From IMG/VR virus record IMGVR_UViG_3300017751_000066, positions 1 to 38,101 of that record: 38,101 nucleotides of DNA. The stretch is one strand, 5' to 3'. Made by a program: the position numbers and the translations under genes. Position 1 is the stretch's first letter. Every line of letters starts with the position of its first letter. This document shows, piece by piece, positions 6,354-16,364 of this stretch. The notes beneath the pieces were generated by a model. The model was not told the origin of the DNA and did not search any database. It saw nothing but the letters and a program-made list of their open reading frames with translations. Origin of the DNA: a virus.

Positions 6354-7733
6354 TTATACAATGTTTGGAAAGACAACCTTACGTAATGCTTCATGTTGTC
6401 GAGTTAAACCACACAGGTAACTATCTTCAGTACCGCAAGATAGAGTGTAGTAGGGGCAACCAACTAATGTTACCCAATCAGAGGTTGATAGTGGTGCATA
6501 CACACTAACAGTAAGTCTAGACTTATCTGTATCTTTATAGAAGCTACTAAGACTAGCAGAAAGAGAATCACGTACAAAAGGATAACCATCTGGAGCTGCT
6601 ATTTCAAAAGCATCTGGTATTTGATTAATCTTATTTGAATTATCATAAGCAGTTCTAAAAGTCTGTCGTGATGTTCCACCATAATTAAAGATTCTACTAC
6701 CAACAAATCCTGTATCTATCTTTGTCTCACCATCATATTCATAGATAAACCTATATGGGTTACTTGCTGAAGCCCATTGTACTTCTACATCACCAATAAA
6801 TGCAGATATACTATAGAGAAATGTATTAGGATAATAACTGTTGCTAATAACAGTACCACTATCACTAAGACCACCAGTGGCACTTAAACCACAATAAACA
6901 TCTGGACAACCTATTGCAGGCTCTATACCTAAAAATGGTAAACGTTGTGGAGCTTCAGCATCTGGTGGTAGTTGTGGGGTATCTCCAAGTGAATTGTAAT
7001 CTGGTTCAAATGGAACCATTGGTGTTGAACTTATAGTAGATGTTGTTGTAGCATCTGTGTTACCTTCAACGTGAAAATTTGTAATAATAACATCACCGTT
7101 AGTATTATTAGATGTTAAAGGTTTAATAATAGTAACTCCTGGTCTAAATGTACCACCTTCGAAGTATTCAACCTTAGGTATATCTACGTCTAATATATTA
7201 GTGTAGAAAGTATCTGCTTCTGCTTTGTAATCAACACGTAATTTCCGACCATAGTTACCAAGACCTGCTCTCAAAGTCTTTGGACCATCACTCTTAATGT
7301 CAAATGCACTAATTACTGCAGTAGTTATAAAGTCATATCGTTCACCTGATAAACCTGAACCTCTTACAGTAATGCTATTTGCAGAAAGACCAGCACTAAG
7401 ACCGTCTCTTAAAGAAGAATCAATGTATTCGGTATTAGCAGCAAAGACACCGAGTGAATCAATACCAATACCAATAACACCACCATTCATACCTTGAGCT
7501 GAAGTAGGTGCAAATACTGTACCACCACTATATCCAAGATCTAAACCAACACCACCACCAGAAAGACTGTAACTTGCATCTTGCAAAAACATATTGAAGC
7601 CAAACTCATCTGTAACATCATAGTTAGTTAACTGATAGGTGAAAGACCATGTAATGTCATACTCTGGAGATAGCCCATCCTCGAATACAGCTACAGAAGT
7701 AGCAGAAAGTGGAAGGTCACTTGGATATACCAT
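6354..7733 (-). CDS. Virion surface protein: lectin-like N-terminal domain plus DTGFVG domain
   Basis: 459 residues. The N-terminal half (about 1-215) is Gly-rich beta sequence (SLSGGGVGLDLGYSGG, GIGIDSLGVFAANTEY) that resembles a concanavalin/L-type-lectin sandwich; this fold call is tentative. A Pro-rich hinge (about 225-265) follows. About 300-430 align by eye with the middle domain of the downstream protease chimera: PYRFIYEYDGETKIDTGFVG against [20 protein letters not shown], later DGYPFV against DGYPVV, ending in a Gly/Asn-Cys-Pro. Several C-terminal Cys suggest metal or disulfide stabilisation. The start is supported by TTAAATA 5 nt upstream (7739-7745). The stop lies 3 nt before the next gene, so both are co-transcribed and probably sit on the same virion structure. 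Confidence 0.7.
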   Translation of the reverse strand: MVYPSDLPLSATSVAVFEDGLSPEYDITWSFTYQLTNYDVTDEFGFNMFLQDASYSLSGGGVGLDLGYSGGTVFAPTSAQGMNGGVIGIGIDSLGVFAANTEYIDSSLRDGLSAGLSANSITVRGSGLSGERYDFITTAVISAFDIKSDGPKTLRAGLGNYGRKLRVDYKAEADTFYTNILDVDIPKVEYFEGGTFRPGVTIIKPLTSNNTNGDVIITNFHVEGNTDATTTSTISSTPMVPFEPDYNSLGDTPQLPPDAEAPQRLPFLGIEPAIGCPDVYCGLSATGGLSDSGTVISNSYYPNTFLYSISAFIGDVEVQWASASNPYRFIYEYDGETKIDTGFVGSRIFNYGGTSRQTFRTAYDNSNKINQIPDAFEIAAPDGYPFVRDSLSASLSSFYKDTDKSRLTVSVYAPLSTSDWVTLVGCPYYTLSCGTEDSYLCGLTRQHEALRKVVFPNIV

Positions 7734-7738
7734 ACACT

Positions 7739-7745
7739 TATTTAA
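7739..7745 (-). promoter_or_regulatory. Late promoter box TTAAATA
   Basis: TTAAATA on the minus strand ends 5 nt (AGTGT) before the ATG at 7733, so the lectin-like and protease genes can be transcribed apart from the fibres upstream. Confidence 0.65.
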
Positions 7746-7782
7746 TCTTGTGTATGTTGTTTACAAGCAGATAAATTTAATA

Positions 7783-9399
7783 TTACATTCCCCACTCAAA
7801 CTTTACCAGACCATCAACAGTATCAATTGTAGCTTCATTAAATGCACCTGATCCAGCACCAGGAACATTATCTGCACCCCAGTAAGAAGCTGTAGCACCA
7901 ACTTCCTCATCGTTGTTAACTGTTCTCCAACCACCACGACCACCAGGTATGATGTAACCACCTACGATATAATTACTAGTTGCAATAGTACCGCTGTTAA
8001 CAGATCTATCATTAGGAGGAGTAGTACCAGACTCATAATAGTCTGCACCATCACTAACAACTAAATCTGCTCCACCACCACCTATTGCAATCTTGCTTGG
8101 CAATCCATCAGATTGTATAGTAGTCTGTCCTGCTGCTACATACACGTCAAATGCAGTACCAATAGGAGCAGAAAGTATAGCATAAGAAGTGGCAGCAGCA
8201 CCACCAGTACGGTTTCCACCTTTAGCGCCTGATCCTGTTACCCATACTTTTGTATATTCAGCTTTAGTTGTAAATGTTGTTCGTCCATTGGCAGATAGTG
8301 CTGTAGAAGCAGTAAAGGTCTCTATACCAGGTATAGGTAATCCCACCTTTACATCACTATCAAACACGGATACTGCAGTATCTGTAAAATCTACCCCTGC
8401 TTTTTGAGCAGTTAACCCTCCACCGAAGGTAACACTCGATGTAGTGATAGTATCAGCAAGTGATTTAATAATATATACTACACCCTTGGTTGTATAAGTA
8501 GCAGAACCAGTACTTGTAAGAGTACTATTAGTAAATTGTATTGGTTCATCTGTACCAACATGAACTACATCTGTATAGTCTGGAACTCTGAAGTTAACAG
8601 CACCACCACCGTATTGTGAACCAATAGCAGCAGAAAGATCTGGATAATCTGCACCTGCAACTAACTGTCCATCACATTTAAGCCATCCAACAGGTATTGT
8701 AGCACCACTTGCAGCTGCCACTACTGTACCAATAGGAATAGCTGCAGAAGAGTTAAAGTATAGAGAGGCAGTATTTAATGGTGCTGACCAACTAAGTCTA
8801 CCACTACTATCTGTTCCTAAAAAAGCATTATTAGCAAGACCACCTACTGGGAAATCATAATCAACAGCATTAATTTTAAGCTTCTGAGGGAGTGAAAGGT
8901 GTGTAGCGGAGTCTGTATTAATGATATCAGTCTTAATTTGACCCGCACTCAAAGAAATTCTACCACCAACAAGCTCGAGAGAGTTACCAAGGGCATCAAC
9001 ATCGAAGTCTCCAGCAGATAAAGTACCTACAGCAATAGTACCAGCACTATCATCAATTGTTATTGTACCATCTGCAGCTTCTAAAATACGAGCAGCTGAG
9101 AGCCAACCAGCAGCAGTACTATTCTTAATGAATAATGTGTTATTTGTTGTGTTAAAGACATAATCACCATTTTCTATCTCTGTAGTAAGTGATGTATGAT
9201 CTGCAACAGCACCTTTATACAAATTACCCACAACATGACCTCCTTGTGTTTGACTATCTCCTACATATAGCCTATGCCAGTCTGTAGTATAACCTAATTC
9301 ACCCTCTGATAAGGTGACTAAAGCTCGGTCATCATTTGTTCCTTGACGAACAATTAGTTTAAGAAGAGTGTTTTCGAGTATTTCGATTTTCTTTGCCAT
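7783..9399 (-). CDS. Tail fibre protein with Mtd-like N-terminus, tail-collar domain and Gly-rich tip
   Basis: 538 residues. Residues about 12-60 (LIVRQGT...TLSEGELGYTTDWHRLYVGD) match the short attachment module found at the start of phage Mtd-type and other fibre proteins. About 220-285 is a phage tail-collar domain (IPIGTVVAAASG...GWLKCDGQ...YPDLSAAIGSQYGG...FRVPDY). The C-terminal about 180 residues are Gly/Ala-rich beta sequence (VWVTGSGAKGGNRTGG, IAIGGGGADLV, GGYIIPGGRGGW) typical of glycine-rich adhesin tips. It is probably a trimeric receptor-binding fibre. The next gene in the operon has the same N-terminal module, so both likely attach to the same socket. No chaperone gene is obvious beside it. 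Confidence 0.85.
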   Translation of the reverse strand: MAKKIEILENTLLKLIVRQGTNDDRALVTLSEGELGYTTDWHRLYVGDSQTQGGHVVGNLYKGAVADHTSLTTEIENGDYVFNTTNNTLFIKNSTAAGWLSAARILEAADGTITIDDSAGTIAVGTLSAGDFDVDALGNSLELVGGRISLSAGQIKTDIINTDSATHLSLPQKLKINAVDYDFPVGGLANNAFLGTDSSGRLSWSAPLNTASLYFNSSAAIPIGTVVAAASGATIPVGWLKCDGQLVAGADYPDLSAAIGSQYGGGAVNFRVPDYTDVVHVGTDEPIQFTNSTLTSTGSATYTTKGVVYIIKSLADTITTSSVTFGGGLTAQKAGVDFTDTAVSVFDSDVKVGLPIPGIETFTASTALSANGRTTFTTKAEYTKVWVTGSGAKGGNRTGGAAATSYAILSAPIGTAFDVYVAAGQTTIQSDGLPSKIAIGGGGADLVVSDGADYYESGTTPPNDRSVNSGTIATSNYIVGGYIIPGGRGGWRTVNNDEEVGATASYWGADNVPGAGSGAFNEATIDTVDGLVKFEWGM

Positions 9400-9404
9400 G
9401 ATTT

Positions 9405-10421
9405 TTAGAATTTGAAGATTGGGATTGCGAAGTTACCTTGATCACCAGAAGCTATCTGAATGAAACCTGCTGATGAAAGAGCAATTGCAACGGAAGCTGA
9501 TCGATCACTATTAGCAGATAAAGCATTAATAACAGTCTCACCTGTAGCACCTGGATTCTCTTCATTAAGTGAACCGAAGAAGATTTGACCATTACCAGAT
9601 GTATCTGTTCCAGAGAGATTCTGTTCAATTGCTGTTGAAGAAGATGTCACACGACCATACTGATCAATTACAGATTGATTAAATGGCTGAGCAGTGTTTG
9701 CTCCAACTGTAGCTTGGTTGAGAACGTTACCTGAAACATTTAGAGTTGCACCAACACTGGATGTACAGAGAGCATCAGCTTGAACTGATTGTGCTGGTAA
9801 TGTATTAATTTGCAATTGCCCTGCTGGGAAGCAGAAAGTGGAGGTAGCATCAATTGCAATATCAGAACCACTACCACCGCATAAACCATTACCTAATACA
9901 CTTGATGTTACTGTTCCTCCAATTACTGAAAGTGCACCTGTTATTGAATCAACTGTAATGGTTGATTGATCTACATTTGCTGAAAGACCATCTGGAGTAT
10001 AAAGTAATCCACCCTTATCTTTAGCAACATCACCACTTAAAGAAGAAATACTAACTGATCCTGGTTTAATTGACAGCTCATTACTTGCATTATATTGAAG
10101 ATTTAAATCATCTGGTCTAGATCCAATAAATGCCCAGCTAGATAACGTTGCATAATCAGTTCCAGACAATTGGTAAAGTAAATTATCTTCATATACTAAA
10201 TCACCTTTAACAGCTGTATTTAAGTTAGTACGAGTATTAACACTTAATGGTGCATGTGTAATGTTACCTGCTGGTGCACCACCTAGAGTAGCTCCATCAC
10301 CAATAAAAGTGCGCTTTGTATCGGTAGTATAACCGAGCTCACCTTGCTCTAGAGCAACTTGCTTACGTTGAGAGTCTGTTCCTCTCCTTATTTTGAGTTT
10401 GACGATTTCGATATCAGGCAT
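9405..10421 (-). CDS. Tail fibre protein sharing the Mtd-like N-terminal module
   Basis: 338 residues. VKLKIRRGTDSQRKQ...LEQGELGYTTDTKRTFIGDG (about 7-45) is the same attachment module as in the next fibre gene. The rest is Ser/Ala/Gly/Asn-rich beta repeats (TSSVLGNGLCGGSGSDIAI, GALSVIGGTVTSS), typical of a trimeric fibre shaft. The last residues FAIPIFKF are hydrophobic. No collar or Gly-rich tip is visible. It is 5 nt from the downstream fibre gene and forms one operon with it. It could be a half-fibre or adaptor; receptor specificity cannot be inferred. Confidence 0.8.
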   Translation of the reverse strand: MPDIEIVKLKIRRGTDSQRKQVALEQGELGYTTDTKRTFIGDGATLGGAPAGNITHAPLSVNTRTNLNTAVKGDLVYEDNLLYQLSGTDYATLSSWAFIGSRPDDLNLQYNASNELSIKPGSVSISSLSGDVAKDKGGLLYTPDGLSANVDQSTITVDSITGALSVIGGTVTSSVLGNGLCGGSGSDIAIDATSTFCFPAGQLQINTLPAQSVQADALCTSSVGATLNVSGNVLNQATVGANTAQPFNQSVIDQYGRVTSSSTAIEQNLSGTDTSGNGQIFFGSLNEENPGATGETVINALSANSDRSASVAIALSSAGFIQIASGDQGNFAIPIFKF

Positions 10422-10440
10422 TGTCTTAAATTGTTAAAGT

Positions 10441-11043
10441 TTAGGCAGTTCTATGCCAAGCATATAGGCCAAAAGCTGGGGGAATATTGTTATGTGGTGT
10501 GTTACTACCTGCTGTTTCTGAGTTAATATCAGCATTTGGTGTTCTTGCTTCATTATATGAAACACCCTGACCCATTGCATCTTGATCAATACCATTAGCA
10601 TTACTAATTGGTAAGTCATGGTTATGAGCTGGTAATTCTGCTGTTGTAAGTGTGTGATCATACTCACCTACAGTATCTGCCCCTGCAGGAATAGTACCTG
10701 ATTGAGAATTAGCATCAGATCCTGTACCAACAGCAGCAATAAACCTACCCTCTGCTACTCTTACCCACGTTGTACCAGCAAACCGTTGTGTTGGATTAAC
10801 ATCATCAACAGAAAACATAACAGAACCTACTGGGAAAAGTGCTTTTGCTGCAGCAGTTGCAAAATCAGACCCTAATGTACCACTAATATCAATCTCATCA
10901 CGACCTAGTCGCAAACCTGATCTATTACCGAACCCATCATAGATGTACTCACTACCTGTAGCAGGTAATGGTTCGCCTTTAGCGTGAAGCACGCCTGTGT
11001 AGGTGTCACTTATATTTGTATTGGTAAGAGAGGTGCTTGCCAT
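10441..11043 (-). CDS. Short tail fibre/baseplate protein with gp10/collar-type C-terminus
   Basis: 200 residues. Residues 69-110 (LFPVGSVMFSVDDVNPTQRF...GTTWVRVAEGRFIAAVG) match the C-terminal receptor-facing domain of T4 gp10/gp12-type and collar proteins. This is followed by the typical LTTAELPAHNHDL (about 137-147) and a final HNNIPPAFGLYAWHRTA, with His residues that usually bind metal in such trimers. The N-terminal 60 residues probably attach to the baseplate. A TATAAATA box (11049-11056) ends 5 nt before the ATG, fixing the start. It heads the fibre group. Confidence 0.8.
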   Translation of the reverse strand: MASTSLTNTNISDTYTGVLHAKGEPLPATGSEYIYDGFGNRSGLRLGRDEIDISGTLGSDFATAAAKALFPVGSVMFSVDDVNPTQRFAGTTWVRVAEGRFIAAVGTGSDANSQSGTIPAGADTVGEYDHTLTTAELPAHNHDLPISNANGIDQDAMGQGVSYNEARTPNADINSETAGSNTPHNNIPPAFGLYAWHRTA

Positions 11044-11048
11044 ACATA

Positions 11049-11056
11049 TATTTATA
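11049..11056 (-). promoter_or_regulatory. Late promoter box TATAAATA (T4 consensus)
   Basis: Full 8-nt T4 late consensus on the minus strand, ending 5 nt (TATGT) before the ATG at 11043. It drives the short fibre gene and probably the fibres after it. Confidence 0.75.
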
Positions 11057-11077
11057 TGGGCAGCGTCAAATAGCTAA

Positions 11078-13039
11078 TTAAATTTGTATAAAGCCACTCT
11101 TATTGTATGCATTTTGTACTTTACTTTCAACATTCACCTTAACAATATTCATAAGTTTTACCTGAAGATTGTATATTAGCTCAAAACAACGATTTATAGT
11201 ACCAACTACATTTTCTTCGTTAGTATGTAGATATAAGTTCTCAATTTCTTGTGTTAATAGTAGTTTAAAGTCTACATCATAGTTATAATTATCTAGCTCA
11301 AGAATATCATTAACATATTTACCAGTAAATTTACCAACTATGTTATTTTTTAACGTTAGTGTATCGTTAATTACTTTAAATAACTCTGTATTAATAACAG
11401 ATGCTTGAATAAATGCGTCATCATTGAGTGAGAATCCTGCACTACCATAGTTATTGTAGTTTTCATCCTTAATAACACGCTGATATGCATCACCAGTAGG
11501 CTCATTGAAGAAATATAACCTACCAGTCGTTAGCATAATAGCTCGGTCATACGAACTAATACCTGGGAATAGGGAAAATGAAGTGATACTATCTTCTAAT
11601 AACCCGTCAACTGCTTTAATACCTGGAAGAGCGTTAGTTTCTACTCCAAGATTCCATATAAAATCAGCATTATTAAAGTTAATATCATTAAAGTTCCATC
11701 TATTGTTGATAGTAACAGCAACATTATCTATAACTTCTTCTTCTATTGCATTATTAAGTAAAAATAAACGCTCTGACCTAAATTTACCTATAACTTCTTT
11801 CGGTCTAGTCTTGAACTTTTTATAGACTGTCTTATTTGTACCAAAATACCAGTAATTACTATCAGTACCAGAAAAGGTAAGAGAGTTAACCACTTCATCC
11901 AGTGCAATTCTATCATCTAGAATGAACTCTTCTTTAAACTTATAGCCATCACTATACCTATATAGATATAATACACGGTTAGTTATACCATCTGTAGTAA
12001 TATCTCTATATGTTATAACATACAAGGAATTAAAGTCAGGATCAAAAGCCATAGCACCCATAGTTTCAACATTAAAGTTGATTGAGGTAATTCTAGTAAT
12101 AAAGTTAAACTCATTATCATATAATTTGATAACTTTATTACCAGAATCAAATACAGCTACTTCTGATTTATTTGCTGCTAATAGAGTTGGCTTTTTAAAC
12201 TTAGTCTGTCTAGATGTTCCACCAAAACCTCCAACTAACTCGAGAAAGTTCCTTGTATTACGTAATGAGCTATCGTTGTTATTATATCCAGCAATATCAT
12301 ACCTAATAACAACGTTCCTAGCTTTATCAGACACGTACAGTGAGTCCGGTGTTGATGCTATACCTCCAATTTCTCCAAATGCAAGGTCATTACCATCCAT
12401 CTCATAACCGGTAGAATCCTCTATAACTACAAGATCAGTATCTGAACCAGTAAGACTAATTAAATTTGTTTTTGTAGCAGCAAAAAGTGAAAAATGAGTT
12501 AAATACTCTAGATTAGTTTGCGCTGTAGCAGCTACTACATTACCAAATGCACTTAAATAGTGGTTGTTTGCAAACTTCTCATTAGATCTAAACTCCGGTG
12601 TATCTACATCACTAACATTAACAGTAAATTCAGTTGATGTAGGTGTATCAACAGTTGCATATCGTATACTATCAGTGAAAGGAAGCTTATTAGAAGCTAT
12701 AAACAGTTTTGAATATACATATGTATTATTATCACGTATGTTATCCAATTTATACTTGAATAAAGAGTAATCTAAGTTATCATTTAGACTAAAAATGCAC
12801 TCATCAGTAGTATTTGGAAGTGTAAGATCTACATCTGCAACAACTCTATCTTGAAAGTACTCGGTATAGAAGAGATCTGTTGAATAAGTTCCTTTTGGTG
12901 TAAGTGTTTTACCTGATGACACCTCTTTTGCAACACCATCTACAAGCTCAACAAAGCCATTAAAGTCAGAACCAGTTAAAGTAAACTGATCACCAGTAGT
13001 GTATACCTTTTTATATGAGTTGAAATTAGGAATCGCCAT
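11078..13039 (-). CDS. Large virion protein with NHL-like beta-propeller
   Basis: 653 residues. The middle (about 160-420) has repeated strands with NHL/propeller features: IASTPDSLYVSDKARNVVIRYD, LLAANKSEVAVFDSGNKVIKLYD, MAFDPDFNSLYVITYR. The N-terminal about 130 residues are beta-rich, and the last about 90 (IENLYLHTNEENVVGTINRCFELIYNLQ) are helical. It probably belongs to the outer baseplate or its fibre-attachment ring, because it sits between the baseplate wedge genes and the fibres, where T4 has gp8-gp12. Its start overlaps the previous gene's stop by 14 nt, so translation is coupled. No specific T4 homologue is recognised. Confidence 0.7.
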   Translation of the reverse strand: MAIPNFNSYKKVYTTGDQFTLTGSDFNGFVELVDGVAKEVSSGKTLTPKGTYSTDLFYTEYFQDRVVADVDLTLPNTTDECIFSLNDNLDYSLFKYKLDNIRDNNTYVYSKLFIASNKLPFTDSIRYATVDTPTSTEFTVNVSDVDTPEFRSNEKFANNHYLSAFGNVVAATAQTNLEYLTHFSLFAATKTNLISLTGSDTDLVVIEDSTGYEMDGNDLAFGEIGGIASTPDSLYVSDKARNVVIRYDIAGYNNNDSSLRNTRNFLELVGGFGGTSRQTKFKKPTLLAANKSEVAVFDSGNKVIKLYDNEFNFITRITSINFNVETMGAMAFDPDFNSLYVITYRDITTDGITNRVLYLYRYSDGYKFKEEFILDDRIALDEVVNSLTFSGTDSNYWYFGTNKTVYKKFKTRPKEVIGKFRSERLFLLNNAIEEEVIDNVAVTINNRWNFNDINFNNADFIWNLGVETNALPGIKAVDGLLEDSITSFSLFPGISSYDRAIMLTTGRLYFFNEPTGDAYQRVIKDENYNNYGSAGFSLNDDAFIQASVINTELFKVINDTLTLKNNIVGKFTGKYVNDILELDNYNYDVDFKLLLTQEIENLYLHTNEENVVGTINRCFELIYNLQVKLMNIVKVNVESKVQNAYNKSGFIQI

Positions 13040-16000
13040 AGTTTATAAATTTTACGTCGTTAATAGTAACACCTACAGGTGCAAATTGACTAGCTTCTGC
13101 AAGAATACTTGTTTTTAACTGCTCTCTTACTGCAATATCTGTAATAGATAAATTACGAACAACAATATCTATAAGATTAGATGAATTTGTTCTATTGAAC
13201 TTAAAGAACTGTTGAATCTCAGCCTTAGAAGTACGTTGCCCTCCAGGGAGTGCAAGAATTAAATCATCAATCTTTCTATTTAATAGGTATAGAGCATAAA
13301 CTTCTTCTGTGTTAATGGCTCTATCGTAGATAAATGGGTTACGTATAGTAAGATCCTTGCTATAGTAGTATTCTGGTTGTTTTAAATATGTTGCAAGATC
13401 AAGATTACTTTGAAATCCAGTTGTACCTACAAAGAACTCATCTTGGAATATGTCTTGAATTTGAAACTTACCTGGTTGAATGGTTTGATTATCGTATAAG
13501 TCACCATTAATATATAAACTAACGTTACCTTGAAGAGTATCTAACCTATAAGTGAAGTTGTAGAAGCCAGGTTCGAAAGCACTAGGTGAGAATGAAATTG
13601 TCCTGTTAGTTACATCTTCTGAGTTAAGATAATTCTTTAAAGTTAGCTTAAAGTCAATTGAACTTTTATCATAAATGCGATTCAATGCATTGTAATTAGT
13701 AAGCTTTACATCTTTAGTATTAATTTCTTGTGTAACGTTACCTAAAGGTGCTGCGGTAAGAGTTGGAAATGTTCCCTTTGCAAGATATAAATGAGCATCA
13801 CTACCTTTTGCTAGTAATACAGGATATTTATATTGCACACCTCTAATATATTCATTAACCCAGTCAATAGATATAAACTCTCCTGCAGAAAGTGATACGG
13901 TTGTTCCAGGGTCAGCAGCAGGTACTGGAATATTAATGGTACTAATACTACCTGTAGTAGTAAATACACCACTAGTGTTAAATACAAAATATCTATTTGA
14001 TGTAACAATTGCAATAGTATCATCATTAATTGTAAAGTCAACTATTTCATCTTTTGATGTAAGGAATGTTTCTGGGCCTATCTCAGTATTGTGCTTAACA
14101 ATAAAGTTACTAACTTGATAGAACATGGTATTATTATTTTCCCATGCTGTTTTCTCACCAGGTAACTTGTAAATAGTGTTGTTCTGTTGAATAACATTAT
14201 CATACAAACACAACTCATCTTTATATACATCAAACTCTGCAGCAGACATAGAACTAACAGTCATTGTATTCACGTCCATACGCTTAACTTGCTGATCTGA
14301 CTGTAAGAAGTCTATATAATCATGATCCATCTGTGTAGCGAGTGTATCGATAACATCTGAACCACAATCTAGCTTAATATTATTACCTTGTGTATTAACT
14401 TTATAGTATAAATTACCAGCTGTTGCAACAATATAATCATCTAACGCACTTCTTTTCCAAACTTGCTTAATATTTGTCTTAAAGTCGACTTTATTAAGTT
14501 GTACAAAATCTGTATTGTAGATGTACATCGTTGGACCACTAACAACATGTATAAATGGTGTTACTGTTTGATCTTGGAATATACCAAATCCTTCATTAGT
14601 GTTATTACCAAGTAATTCAAAACCATACTTATTGTTTGTATCAAGATACATGTCAAAGCTAAGAGTAAACGACTTTGCTTGGTCAATATCCTTATGAACC
14701 TCAAAACATACAAACTCTTTACCTGCAAAGGTATACTCTGTACCGGTAAACTCTCTACAAATATTCTCTGTCTCACCTCTTACAGTTTTAGAAGTAGATA
14801 TACTATCAAAAGCTGAAATTAATGGTGATGAAGAATCAATAATTTCTTCAATATCTGCAGGACCTATTCTTTGATATTTAATATTGCTATTAGGTTCAAT
14901 AGCTGCATCACTTTTCTTATCAAAGAACTTCTCTCTTGTTAAAACTGTATTACTAATTGCTAGATCAACACTATCAACACTATCTAGGAATGAAGCTAAA
15001 AACCTTGCATCACTTGAAAGTGCTTGTAATTTTGTAATCTTATCAGGATAGTAATAACGATCAACCCAAACACCTGGTTCACCTAAAATTCCACCAGATA
15101 GCCAAGTACATAAATACCTACCATTATTGTATTGTGTAGTATTACTACGTTTAATAAAAATCTTATCTGCTAAAATAGGAGTAGGCCCAGAGAAAGCACC
15201 ATTGCTAGCGAAAGTGGTATCGTTGATGTTAAGCTTATCATAGGGATAAATTGAAGAGGGAGCAGTAAAATAAGTATCACTACCATTTTCCACATACACG
15301 TCTTTATCATAAAAATTATATAGTAATGTTAGCTTGCCTGAACCAGTTTCTTGATCATTACCGGAATCTATACCGTAGTAATCTCTAACATCAGTACCTG
15401 GTAATCCATACCTTGCATTAATCATGTTACTACCACGCTTTATATGGTTGAACTCTGATCTAGATGAATCTAGTGTAAAGTAATTAATAGGCATCTTATC
15501 ACTAGATATACTATTAGTATTAGTAACTAGCATATATTGACCAGCATCATCAAAAGAACCACGCTCAGTGTTTAATATTAGATTAGATGAATTTTTTACA
15601 TTATATGCTGCAAAGCTGTTATTGAGAAATTGCTTATTTTGATCAAGTGTGTAGTCAATATTAATAAGGTTAGTTACATTTCTATTTACTTTACCAACCT
15701 CCATAGGAACAAGAGTCAGAGTACCATCAATATTTGAAACTACTTGAAGTTTATCATCAATAAATTTAAAGAGCTGTAAGTACCCATCATCATCTAGCAA
15801 ATATCTGAATACATCAAGTCTTTCTTTTGTTATATCCTTGTAATTGTCTGTATTTTTGTAAAATATAAACTTATCATTATTATAGTTAAGATAGTAATCA
15901 AATATCCCATCGTTATGCTTAACACGTAGTAAGTTATTATTAAGAGCTTCTAATTCAAAAAAGTAGTTGTTTTCAAAATTACCCACTTCCTCAAGTGCTT

Positions 16001-16358
16001 TCAGACCAATTGGTCTCTGTGCCTCATCTGCCTTTACATTTTCATTAAAGATATAGAAGAAAGAGTCTGGAACTTCAGTAAGGGTTGGAAATTTAAGTTT
16101 TGTAACGAGAGATGTACTTTGATCCTCTTCAAGACTTGAAAGTTTAAAGTAATCTGAAAGAAGACCTTTATCCGACATTATAAAGGAAGAATAGTTGTTT
16201 ATTCTTGTGTCTTTTGCACCAATAAATGCATCAATATTATTAACACTAAATCCTTGCTCAAGCCTTGAAACATATTGCTTAAGATCAACATACTTATCAT
16301 TGTATTCCCCAGTAGGGAATGATATTGCACTAGTAGACTTGGTGTATGAGGAACTCAT
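13026..16358 (-). CDS. 1110-residue virion protein with LamG-like and propeller-like regions
   Basis: The late box TTAAATA at 16365-16371 is 3 nt before an ATG at 16361 and 6 nt before a second ATG at 16358. The latter (MSSSYTKS) fits the spacing seen elsewhere better, so it is chosen here. Around residues 530-640 (FTLSFDMYLDTNNKYGFELLG...) the sequence looks like a LamG/concanavalin sandwich, then comes a beta-rich part that could be a propeller. About 890-1045 is a second LamG-like domain (NFTYRLDTLQGNVSLYINGDLYD...VGTTGF...IRNPFIYDRAINTEEVYALY). A helical tail follows. LamG domains bind sugars or proteins, so a peripheral baseplate or fibre-anchoring role is likely. Confidence 0.75.
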   Translation of the reverse strand: MSSSYTKSTSAISFPTGEYNDKYVDLKQYVSRLEQGFSVNNIDAFIGAKDTRINNYSSFIMSDKGLLSDYFKLSSLEEDQSTSLVTKLKFPTLTEVPDSFFYIFNENVKADEAQRPIGLKALEEVGNFENNYFFELEALNNNLLRVKHNDGIFDYYLNYNNDKFIFYKNTDNYKDITKERLDVFRYLLDDDGYLQLFKFIDDKLQVVSNIDGTLTLVPMEVGKVNRNVTNLINIDYTLDQNKQFLNNSFAAYNVKNSSNLILNTERGSFDDAGQYMLVTNTNSISSDKMPINYFTLDSSRSEFNHIKRGSNMINARYGLPGTDVRDYYGIDSGNDQETGSGKLTLLYNFYDKDVYVENGSDTYFTAPSSIYPYDKLNINDTTFASNGAFSGPTPILADKIFIKRSNTTQYNNGRYLCTWLSGGILGEPGVWVDRYYYPDKITKLQALSSDARFLASFLDSVDSVDLAISNTVLTREKFFDKKSDAAIEPNSNIKYQRIGPADIEEIIDSSSPLISAFDSISTSKTVRGETENICREFTGTEYTFAGKEFVCFEVHKDIDQAKSFTLSFDMYLDTNNKYGFELLGNNTNEGFGIFQDQTVTPFIHVVSGPTMYIYNTDFVQLNKVDFKTNIKQVWKRSALDDYIVATAGNLYYKVNTQGNNIKLDCGSDVIDTLATQMDHDYIDFLQSDQQVKRMDVNTMTVSSMSAAEFDVYKDELCLYDNVIQQNNTIYKLPGEKTAWENNNTMFYQVSNFIVKHNTEIGPETFLTSKDEIVDFTINDDTIAIVTSNRYFVFNTSGVFTTTGSISTINIPVPAADPGTTVSLSAGEFISIDWVNEYIRGVQYKYPVLLAKGSDAHLYLAKGTFPTLTAAPLGNVTQEINTKDVKLTNYNALNRIYDKSSIDFKLTLKNYLNSEDVTNRTISFSPSAFEPGFYNFTYRLDTLQGNVSLYINGDLYDNQTIQPGKFQIQDIFQDEFFVGTTGFQSNLDLATYLKQPEYYYSKDLTIRNPFIYDRAINTEEVYALYLLNRKIDDLILALPGGQRTSKAEIQQFFKFNRTNSSNLIDIVVRNLSITDIAVREQLKTSILAEASQFAPVGVTINDVKFINYGDS

Positions 16359-16364
16359 CATACA

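Noticed and set aside
7783-10421. Diversity-generating retroelement, suggested by Mtd-like fibre modules
   Set aside because: No reverse transcriptase, template repeat or accessory gene is in the window; only the common N-terminal module is shared.
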